Positions 54,205 to 63,200 of a stretch of DNA of 64,000 bases are shown in pieces. The DNA comes from Xanthostigma xanthostigma (taxonomy: Eukaryota > Arthropoda > Insecta > Raphidioptera > Raphidiidae), in assembly GCA_963575645.1 (NCBI GenBank), contig OY754464.1, positions 63,772,948-63,836,947 on the forward strand, written 5' to 3'. Every line of letters starts with the position of its first letter. The first letter of the stretch is position 1. The notes under the pieces were generated by a model. The model saw only the letters and a program-made list of their open reading frames with translations. It searched no databases and had not been told where the DNA came from. A program made the position numbers and the translations under genes.

Positions 54205-57200
54205 TTATAGCTGATTGGTAAGTCCGGTTTCTTGTAGAAATTTGGTTATTTTATCAATATTAGAATTCGTATTATTTAGTATTTCTTTTAGGTTTTCCGG
54301 AAGTTTGCAGTCGTATCTGGCCTGGAAGTATTTTATGCAGTCTACAAGGATGTGTTTGATAGTAAGCTGGACATGGCACGTATCACAGGTTGGTATATTT
54401 TCTTTTTTGAAAATGTAACTATGAGTTATTTTACTATGGCCCGTTCTGAGTCTTACTAGGGCCACCTCTTCCTTTCGTTTTAGTGTTGTAGGAGGGTTCC
54501 AAAAAATTATATCTGATTTTATTTCCATTAATTTGTTGTTCTCGATATTATACCATTTTTCGGTCCAGAATGCTTTTGTTTGGTTTTTTATATAATTTTT
54601 TAAGTCTCCATAAGACGTATTTTCATCTTCAGGTATGTTACCAGATGTTATTGCATATTTGGCATGCGTATCGGCTAATTCATTTCCATATATGCCAATA
54701 TGAGAGGGCACCCAAATGAAATTGATTGTTTGTGATCTCTTCTGGAATTCGTATAATAGATTGTGAATTTCTTGGATAATACAATTTGTCGGATATAGCT
54801 GGGATAGAGATTGTAATGCACTAAGTGAGTCACATAGTATAACGCAGTTGTTATTTTCTTGATATGATATTTTGAATTCTTTTAGGCTGGATTTTAGCGC
54901 AAATAGTTCTGCTGAGAATATACTGGAGAATTTTGAAAGTTTTATTTCTGTCGGTTTTTTATTGAGGACAAACGCGCATGCAGTACCCGATTCTGTTTTC
55001 GAACCATCTGTATAAATTTTGATGTAATCTTTGTACTGGTTCATAATTTGGTTGAAATGAGATTTAATGATGGCTGGGTTGCATTCCGATTTGTTGTATG
55101 CTGTTAAAATGTAGTTTATATTAGGTTGGTTAATTAGCCAAGGCGGTATTTTCATGCGACTATTGGTTTTCAATAAAATATTTTCAATGTTATATTTTTC
55201 AATTAGTAGTTCATTTCTTATGGCTAGGGGTTTTGTAAAGTTTTCATTTGAGTCGAAGATGTTCTGGTAGTGTGGGTTTGTAAGCATTTGGTAATTTGGA
55301 TGGTCAGGATTTAATTTTATTTTTGTGCAGTACTGAATTGTCAGCATCTCTCTGCGCATTTCTGGAGACATTTCGCCTGTGATGGTATAGAGGCTTTCAA
55401 GTGGGGTGGTTCTGAATGCGCCGGAAGCTAAGCGTAGTCCTGTATTATAGATTGCATTTATCATGTTTAGAGTATTTTTTTTTGCTGTTGCATATGCTAG
55501 GCATGCATACTCAATTTTCGACCTTAGTAGTGCTTGAAATATTCGAATGAGTTGTTTGGTGTCGCTTCCCCAAGAATGATGAGACAAAGTTTTAATGATA
55601 TCGATGCTTTTTCTACAGCTTTTCCTTAGATCGGTAATATACGCTTTCCAGCTCAATTTATCGTCCAAGATGACGCCAAGGTATTTAATTTGTTTTACGT
55701 ATTCTAATTGTGCAGTGTTTAATTTTAATGCGGGTTTTGTGATACGTTTGCACTTTGAGAATAAAAGACATTTGGTTTTTTCGATTGAAAATTTGAAGCC
55801 AGTAGATGCTGACCATTTTTCAAGCTGTTGAAGGGCTATATTTAATTCTCTTTGAAGTAGTTTAACGTTTTTATTAACACAGTACACTACCACGTCATCA
55901 GCGTACAAGGAGATTTTTGTAGGGAAGATTATATTATTTGTTATTTTATTGATGGCTATTAGGAAGAGAGTGACTCCAAGGACCGAACCCTGAGGAATCC
56001 CATTTTCTTGGGTATATTCGTTTGATAGTGTATTGCCTATTCTGACTTTGAATTTGCGTTTTGATATGAAGTTTTTTATGAATAAGGCCATGTTGCCCAC
56101 TATTTTCCATTCTTTCAGAGTTTCAAGAATATTCCTGTGCCATGTTGTGTCGTAGGCCTTTTGAATGTCTAAGAAGACTGCTAAGAGATGTTGCTTGGTT
56201 GCATATGAGTTAAGTATTTCAGTCTGTAGGTTAAGTATCTGGTCTATAGTTGACATATTTTTCCTGAAACCGCTCTGTGTAGGTGTTAGTAATTTTCGGT
56301 GTTCCAGAGTCCACATGAGTCTATTATTTACCATTCTTTCCAGTGTTTTACATAGACAAGAGGTAAGAGCTATAGGTCTGTAATTATCAGGGTTGGTTTT
56401 TTCTCTGTTCGGTTTCAGGATAGGAAGTATTATGCTATTTCGCCATTCTGTTGGGAATATGTTTTCTTTCCATATGTGGTTATAGATTTGTAACATTGTC
56501 TTTTTAGCAGCTTGAGGAAGTTTTTTTAAAAACTCGTTATGTATTTTGTCCCCTCCTGGGCTAGAGTTTCGGCATTGTTGGAGGGCCGATTCCAATTCGC
56601 TTTCTGAGAAAGGGAGATTAACGTCTTCTTTGTTGTTGCTGGTGAGATCTAGTGGTTGCTTCTCGATTTCGGTTTTGATTTGTAAAAAATTTTTGTTATA
56701 GTTTTCCGAACTGAAGTTTTTTTGATAGATTTCACCAAGTGCGTTGGAGATTTCTTTGGAGCAGGTTATTGTTTTGTCGTCAGTTTTTAAGGCTGCGATG
56801 TGAAAGTTTTTTGGTTTTCCTTTTATTCTGTTTATTTTATCCCACACCTCTTTGGTAGTGGTTGTTGAATTTATGCTGTTTATGTAATTTGCCCAAGATT
56901 GTTTTTTGCTTTCATTTACCGTTTTTTTAGCAATAGCTCTTAATTTTTTGAAATTTATGAGGTTTTCTATGTTTTGATGTTTTTTATATTTGTTAAGCGC
57001 TTTTTTACTATTGTTCGTAGCTTCTTCACATTGCTTGCTCCACCATGGATTATGGGCATGTTTGGATCGAGGTTTCGTCTGTGGAATGTAGTGTTCTGCC
57101 GCTTTGATGATGATGTTCGTAAATTCTGTTACTGTAGTATCTACGTTGGTATTTATGTTGAAATTTTCGATCATGTTTGATATTTCTATTTGATATGCGT

Positions 57201-57903
57201 CCCAATCAGCTTTTTGTAATTTCCATTTAGGTGGATAGGAGGCTTCGACGTTTTGGATAGAAATATTGGTAAGTATTGGAAAATGATCGCTACCAAAAAG
57301 GTCTGGAAGAACTGCCCATTCAAGTATGGGAGTAATGGAGGCATGGCAAAAGGTAAGATCTATTCCCGTAAGTGCTCCTGTAGACAGACAGAGATGAGTT
57401 GGCTGCCCGTCATTTAGCAGACTTATATTGTCTAGGTCAAGTATTTTTTCCATAGCTTTTCCTCTGCTGTCCTGTTTTGAACTCCAGAGGTAACTGTGAG
57501 CGTTGAAGTCGCCTGTTATTATGAACGGTGATGGAAGCTGGGTTATTATTTTTTCCATATCTTGAACTGAAACATATTTACTATTAGGTATGTATATATT
57601 ACATATTGTTATGGTTTGAGACGCATGCAGTTTTACTGCAACTGCTTCAAGATCAGTGTCAAGCAAGATTGTTTCTGCATAACATGTGTCTTTTACTAAT
57701 ATGGCAACCCCGCCACTAGCGTGGTTTGCGTTTGTTCTGTCTTTACGATAAAAGGTATAATTATTTAGGTGAGGAACATGGGTTGTTTTGAAGTTGGTTT
57801 CTTGTAAGCAAAAAATTAGTGGGTCGAGGTCTGATATTAATTTTCTAAGGTCTGTGATATGTTGGAAGTATCCGTTTAAATTCCACTGTATTAAATTGAA
57901 TAT
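54205..57903 (-). CDS. LINE ORF2 polyprotein: APE endonuclease, reverse transcriptase, RNase H
   Basis: The frame is open from 57903 to the stop at 54205 (about 1232 codons). It opens with an APE endonuclease: FNLIQWNLNGYF and LQETNF at the start, ITGDFNAHSYLWSS, and GSDHFPILT with the catalytic SDH. The RT has RPIALTSCLCKTLERM, SGFRKNMST, LDIQKAYDTTWH (motif A Asp), GIPQGSVLG and YADD at 55905-55894. RNase H has IYTDGSKTESG (first Asp), SAELFALK (Glu), LCDSLSALQ (Asp) and WVPSHIGIYGNELAD. The C-terminus has CDTCH..H..C, a terminal CCHC-like finger. No stop or frameshift. No ATG exists near the start: the natural position overlapping the ORF1 stop is TAATA. The first in-frame Met lies well inside the endonuclease (VQDMEKII). 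Confidence 0.93.
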   Translation of the reverse strand: MFNLIQWNLNGYFQHITDLRKLISDLDPLIFCLQETNFKTTHVPHLNNYTFYRKDRTNANHASGGVAILVKDTCYAETILLDTDLEAVAVKLHASQTITICNIYIPNSKYVSVQDMEKIITQLPSPFIITGDFNAHSYLWSSKQDSRGKAMEKILDLDNISLLNDGQPTHLCLSTGALTGIDLTFCHASITPILEWAVLPDLFGSDHFPILTNISIQNVEASYPPKWKLQKADWDAYQIEISNMIENFNINTNVDTTVTEFTNIIIKAAEHYIPQTKPRSKHAHNPWWSKQCEEATNNSKKALNKYKKHQNIENLINFKKLRAIAKKTVNESKKQSWANYINSINSTTTTKEVWDKINRIKGKPKNFHIAALKTDDKTITCSKEISNALGEIYQKNFSSENYNKNFLQIKTEIEKQPLDLTSNNKEDVNLPFSESELESALQQCRNSSPGGDKIHNEFLKKLPQAAKKTMLQIYNHIWKENIFPTEWRNSIILPILKPNREKTNPDNYRPIALTSCLCKTLERMVNNRLMWTLEHRKLLTPTQSGFRKNMSTIDQILNLQTEILNSYATKQHLLAVFLDIQKAYDTTWHRNILETLKEWKIVGNMALFIKNFISKRKFKVRIGNTLSNEYTQENGIPQGSVLGVTLFLIAINKITNNIIFPTKISLYADDVVVYCVNKNVKLLQRELNIALQQLEKWSASTGFKFSIEKTKCLLFSKCKRITKPALKLNTAQLEYVKQIKYLGVILDDKLSWKAYITDLRKSCRKSIDIIKTLSHHSWGSDTKQLIRIFQALLRSKIEYACLAYATAKKNTLNMINAIYNTGLRLASGAFRTTPLESLYTITGEMSPEMRREMLTIQYCTKIKLNPDHPNYQMLTNPHYQNIFDSNENFTKPLAIRNELLIEKYNIENILLKTNSRMKIPPWLINQPNINYILTAYNKSECNPAIIKSHFNQIMNQYKDYIKIYTDGSKTESGTACAFVLNKKPTEIKLSKFSSIFSAELFALKSSLKEFKISYQENNNCVILCDSLSALQSLSQLYPTNCIIQEIHNLLYEFQKRSQTINFIWVPSHIGIYGNELADTHAKYAITSGNIPEDENTSYGDLKNYIKNQTKAFWTEKWYNIENNKLMEIKSDIIFWNPPTTLKRKEEVALVRLRTGHSKITHSYIFKKENIPTCDTCHVQLTIKHILVDCIKYFQARYDCKLPENLKEILNNTNSNIDKITKFLQETGLTNQL

Positions 57904-59348
57904 TATTGTTCGTCTTCAGAGTTGTCTGGTGAAAGAGTCATGGGAGAAGGGGGTATATCTTGTTCTGGATCTTTTTCTGTTAGTAGACGTTTGTTTAATT
58001 TGTTTGATATTTTTGTAAATTTTGTTTTCATGCTTTTTTCTTTCAGGAGAGGATAAAGGTCCTTCATCATAGCCAAAAGACCTTCAATATTTTTTGTGTG
58101 TGTGCGAGCTAGTGTTAGTGGGTCTTTTGATCTTTGAACTTTTTTGATGAAATGTACGAATTCATCATATGAAAGTACATAGTTCACTGTATTTATTTTA
58201 TGTTGCAGTGGTAGTAGAGCAGTATCAGTGGGTGTTATACTTACATTTTGTGTAGTTATTTTTACCTGATCCTTTTGATTTATTTTTTGTTTTTTGGGTT
58301 CCGGTTTACGGAAGGATATAGATGTATTAATTTCTTTGTTTTCTTTTTCCAGTGATGCATCAGCTGCGGTTTCGGATGATTGCATACTTACAGTTGCAGC
58401 CGTTGGATCTGGATCTGATTCGGTAGTAGTGGTGGACGGAGGGGGAGGGCGTTTGTGGGCTCTGGGTCGCATTTCATCAACATCATATTGAGTATCAGAA
58501 GATTGCGATTCAGCGTCAGATTGATAAGTTTCAGGGGGCTGAATGGGGAGTGACGGATAAGAAGAACGTGCAGAGGAGCTGTCGAAAGTGTCGGGCTTAG
58601 GACACTTTGATGAAATATGCCCAGTTTGATTGCATCTGTAACACTTTTGGACGTCTATGTTTAAATATATCCTGTAATCATCATTTTCAAAATTTATTAT
58701 AACTGAGTCTGGGATTTCGTTTTTTCCATCGGGTACTATATAGACGTAGCGCCTGAAGCACACGATGTGTGCTAGGTCGGGAGCTGTTGCGCCCGCTCGC
58801 ATATAGTAAATTTGTGATACTAGTTCTATATTCAAATTGTGCAATTTTTCTTCTAATACATCATTCGGAATAAGGGGGTTTATGTTTGATATTATTAATC
58901 TTTTTGAAGGTGTTATCATTCTTCGTATATTGACTGATTGTCCACTGACATTTATAGTTTCATTTTCATTAATTAACTTATCGACTATTTCTTTACTGGA
59001 TAAATACATACAAATTCTTTCATTTGCAATTCTTGAGGCTGCTATTATGTTTTTTCCTTGTATTAAGTTAGCAACTGCGACTATGTAGTCTATTATTTTG
59101 ACGCCATTTAGTGAATTTAAGATTATACCTTGATCTTTTTTTGGAGTCTGAAAAACCGGTTGTCTCCTAACTATATTTGCAAAGGTCTGTGTATTTGATT
59201 GGTTAATATTTTGTGAGTGCATAGATGTGGATGGTGCATTATTGATTGCGGTAGTTGATTGCATAGTGGTGGAGTGTAATTCTAGTGGTTGGGGGATATC
59301 TTTATCAATTAAATTATCACACATGTAGCTTTGGTTGCATATCTGCAA
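57903..59348 (-). CDS. LINE ORF1 protein (gag-like, zinc knuckle)
   Basis: 481 codons from an ATG (59348) to TAA (57905-57903). Residues 1-75 are Ser/Thr/Asn/Gln-rich and probably disordered. Residues 80-235 look like a folded RNA-binding module (e.g. KRLIISNINPLIPNDVLEEK, RNP/RRM-like). C236-C239-H244-C249 make one CX2CX4HX4C knuckle (CYRCNQTGHISSKC). A Pro/Ser/Glu-rich linker and a basic, helical C-terminus follow. It would bind element RNA for RNP formation. No internal stops or frame breaks. Its stop overlaps the ORF2 frame by one base. Confidence 0.92.
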   Translation of the reverse strand: MQICNQSYMCDNLIDKDIPQPLELHSTTMQSTTAINNAPSTSMHSQNINQSNTQTFANIVRRQPVFQTPKKDQGIILNSLNGVKIIDYIVAVANLIQGKNIIAASRIANERICMYLSSKEIVDKLINENETINVSGQSVNIRRMITPSKRLIISNINPLIPNDVLEEKLHNLNIELVSQIYYMRAGATAPDLAHIVCFRRYVYIVPDGKNEIPDSVIINFENDDYRIYLNIDVQKCYRCNQTGHISSKCPKPDTFDSSSARSSYPSLPIQPPETYQSDAESQSSDTQYDVDEMRPRAHKRPPPPSTTTTESDPDPTAATVSMQSSETAADASLEKENKEINTSISFRKPEPKKQKINQKDQVKITTQNVSITPTDTALLPLQHKINTVNYVLSYDEFVHFIKKVQRSKDPLTLARTHTKNIEGLLAMMKDLYPLLKEKSMKTKFTKISNKLNKRLLTEKDPEQDIPPSPMTLSPDNSEDEQ

Positions 59349-59655
59349 GATTTAAATGTCTTACCGTCCTGGACAGAAACCAGGACGGTTAAAATGAGTA
59401 ATAATAGATGGCGTTAAGCACAATCTAGATAACCTCTAATTTTGATAAAACTAAAGAAAAATAAAAATTATTCAATTTCAGAAAAATAAATAAAAAATTG
59501 TACTTACAGGTGTTCGATGTATATTTACAAGTTTAATAAATACCTGATTATTGTACGAGAACAACAGTAATTATAAATTTTGCAGAAAAATCAGTCAGAG
59601 AAAAAGCATGCTGTGCTCAATCTGAATGATCGACCGGACTCCAAAAATGCGTATT

Positions 59656-60292
59656 AATATAGAAAAGTAGTCACTTTGTATAGTTGTAACACGAATTCTG
59701 AACGAGTAACATCAAAGGTGAACGAAATTGATATAAAAAAACACGTGCTTAAAGTGAACAGAAATCGGGATAAAAGTCTTTGGTGATCCTGTGGAATCCT
59801 TCCCCCATTCTTTCCTTATACCTACCAAAATTAACAACCAATTCAAAAAAAAAGGATAGTGCAACCACAAAATTCAAATTGGTAAGTCAATTCTAAATTC
59901 TAAATATACAGTCCACTAAGAATAGAAGTTATACCTAGATAGAAATAGCATAAAACATAACATTTTTTTTTTGGTCCAAACGAGACGGATTGCATTTTGA
60001 AAAAATAATTGCGTTTGTTAAAATAGATTATTTCAATAAAAAAAGCAGTGGTTAAAACTTGTGTCAGTTTCGTTCAGATTGGTTTGTAGTTCGCAGTTAA
60101 CATCGTTCGAATTCGTGTAATAGTGACATTTCATTGTGGTTAGAAAACGCATACAATACATAGTTGATAATTTCATGTTTGTTTATGTCAATACTGCAAT
60201 AGTAGTGACAGTTCATTTTTCGTTTATTGGTTATATGATGCATATCTATCTTATAGAAAATTAATCATTAGAAAATTGCACTAAGATACAAG
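59656..60292 (+). other. BEL/Pao leader: rest of 5' LTR and untranslated region
   Basis: This connects the LINE's right duplication to the gag-pol ATG. AATTGGTAAGTCAA at about 59876 is a consensus-like splice donor or could overlap a primer-binding site. No tRNA 3'-end complement could be assigned with confidence, so the LTR/PBS border is not fixed (probably 59800-59890). The rest has no ORF. Confidence 0.45.
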
Positions 60293-63200
60293 ATGGCACA
60301 AAAGCAACAACAGCGATTAAATGTTTTAATTGCAAAAAAGGAAAAATATTTCGCATGTATCCAAAGGTTATATGATAATAGCAGAGATATTTCGACTACA
60401 CAGCAAAAAGAGTACTTTCGCGTTAGATGTATAACTTTAGAAGATACAAAAACCAAATTTTTAGAAATCTTAGATGACATCAATTTATTACAATGTGAAA
60501 TGAACGCTGATCATACTCCTGATTATGCGGTTCTGGACACATTTGATGAAATGATTTGCCATATACAAAATGTTGCCGCAGAGCTAATAGTTGATAAAAC
60601 TGGTAATGATCGCGGATTTGATCATACTTCTAAATCTATTCGTAAATTACCGGAACTACCTCTTCCAAAGTTCAATGGGAATATAAAGGACTGGCCTTTA
60701 TTCATAGAGTGTTACAACAATATGATTCACAATAACAAGGAATTAAATAATATAGATCGGGTTTATTATTTAATAGGGTGTTTAAGTGGTCCCGCATTAA
60801 CTGTCTGTTCAGGAATCGCCCCAACAGGTGATAATTATCCCATTATATTGAAAGCGCTTACAGATAAATTCGAAGACAAACGCACTATAGCGAATACTTA
60901 TTTTGAACAGTTATTAAGCTTCAAACAAGCTCAAGATGAAACAGCTGATAGTTTAAATTCATTTTTGGAACATTTTCACCCAGCTGTGACAGCATTGCTC
61001 AAATTAGATATTCCAAATTTAGTAGATTACATTTTTGCATACTTAGCTTTTCAAAAACTTAATCCCAAGACGCAGCGACTATTTGAAAATGCTAGGAGAA
61101 GCTCAGAAATGCCTTCGTACGATGATATTGTTAATTTCATAAAAGAACAAGCTAAAATCTGTACTAGAACGGATTGTAGCGTAGGTAATAGTAACAATGC
61201 GATTAGTAGAAGAACACAAAAACCTCTTGCGTTTGTGGTTGAAAATGATGCTAATCCCAGTCTCAAATGTGTCATATGTAAGGTAAATTCGCATACGGTT
61301 AATCATTGCAAAAACTTTTTATCTGTAACCCCTGAGGACCGTTATAAAATAGTGAAAAGCAACAATTTGTGTTTAAATTGTTTATCTTTGCATAAAGTTA
61401 TCAATTGTAAGAGTGTAAACACTTGCAAAATTTGTCAGTTACGGCACCATACCTTGTTGCATTTTAAAAATCCCTCACAAAGCAATAGTAGTAGTGGGAC
61501 TCAACCAGAGTCTAAATCAACGGTAGGAAAATCCGAACAAAATTGTATAGTAGAATCGCGCGGTTCCACCACAGGAACTACACATTCAAACAATAGTAGT
61601 CAAGTCGCTAAACGAGAAGCATATCCAGTAGCTAGTTATTGTTCATTGACAAGTAGTTGCAAGCCTTCCAGTAATAGTACTGTATTGTTGTCAACTGCTA
61701 AAGTACATATTTTAGATAAATTTGGCAATTTACATGAATCTCGTTTTTTAGTTGATAGTTGTAGTCAAGCAAATTTTCTGTCTTTAGAATTCAGTCGTCG
61801 TTTGAAATTAAACGTGTCGAAAAACCATTCGTCAGTTTACGGAATTGGATCCAGTAGTAGCACAATACATGGATACGCTAATATAGCAATACTTTCACAA
61901 TTTGATTCACACAAGCGTTATCCTATAGAAGTTTTCATAATAGATAGAATCACCGATAAGATGCCATCAGCGCAGATTGATATTAGCCTCCTATCGCACT
62001 TAAATTCATTGCCAATAGCAGACAATGAATTTTATCTCCCGCACAAAATTGACGGCATAATCGGAGCAAGTTTGTTTGCCAACATTCTGGGAAATCAAAG
62101 GGTAATCGGCCCACCAAACACACCTGTTGCCATTGAAACAACTTTGGGCTTTGTTTTAATGGGCTCAGCTCCCACTCTGACAACGTGCCAAAACAAACAT
62201 AGTTTTTATATTAGTGTAGAACCATCCCTGGAAAATCTAGTCAAACGCTTTTGGGAAATTGAAGACATTCCTTCTCAGGAAATCATAAACCCTGAAGATG
62301 TAGAGTGTGAGAAAATCTTCCAATCAACATTTAATAGGGACAAAACAGGAAGGTATACTGTTACGTTACCTTTCAAAATGGATCAGTCATTTTTAGGGGA
62401 CTCGTATTCAGTCGCGCTTAGTAGATTTTTCTCGTTAGAAAGAAAACTGAATAGCAATCCTGCTCTTCGAGATCAATATAGAGAGATCTTAAGAGACTAT
62501 TTAGATCAAGGTCACATGAGCAAAGTTGTCGAAGACGATGCGTCATTGAAAACCTACTACATTCCTCATCATGCCGTTTTTAAGGAGGATTCTAGTTCGA
62601 CTCCCATTCGTTTGGTATTTGATGCATCAAGTAAAAGTGATAGTTCTTATTCATTAAACGATCTTCTTTTAACAGGTCCAAAACTTCAAGTAGATGTTTG
62701 TAAAATGTTTCTAAATTTTAGACTTTTTAAAGTGGCTTTAACCGCAGATATTAGACAAATGTATCGTCAAATAAACATTGTCAGTGACCACCGTAGGTTT
62801 CAAAGAATTCTTTGGAGGTTCTCATCGGACGAGCCTATAGAGAGCTTTCAATTAAACACTGTTTCATTTGGTGTAAAATCTTCTCCATTTCTAGCATTGC
62901 GAACGGTACATCAATTAGCTGAAGATGAAAAAGATTCGTTCCCTTTAGCGTCTTCAGTTATAAAGCAAGATATGTACGTGGATGATCTTGTGTCTAGTGT
63001 CCAGTCATCAGACGAAGCGACTGATTTGTATCACCAATTAGTAGAATTGTTTCGCCGAGGAGGCTTCCAACTTGTGAAATGGGCCACAAATTCCAAACAA
63101 TTATTACAGAACATTCCAGTTGAAAATCGTTCAGCTAAAGTCGTGAATTTTGAAACCGATGCTTTAAAGATATTGGGTCTACAGTGGCATCCGCACTCAG

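Larger units (their letters stand above)
53934..59642 (-). mobile_element. Full-length LINE of the RNase H-bearing (I/Nimb-like) group
   Basis: 5709 bp bounded by a perfect 13-bp duplication, AAAAATGCGTATT (53921-53933 and 59643-59655). On the - strand it has a 5' UTR (59642-59349), ORF1 (59348-57903), ORF2 (to 54205), a 3' UTR of about 260 bp, and a poly(A) tail seen as T-rich 53934-53945. Complete 5' end plus duplication means an untruncated insertion. ORF2 with APE endonuclease, RT and RNase H places it among I-group LINEs; Jockey/CR1 would lack RNase H. The clade name would need a tree. Confidence 0.93.

Noticed and set aside
54215..57180. + strand ORFs of 67-78 codons across 54-57 kb
   Set aside because: Antisense shadows of the LINE ORF2.
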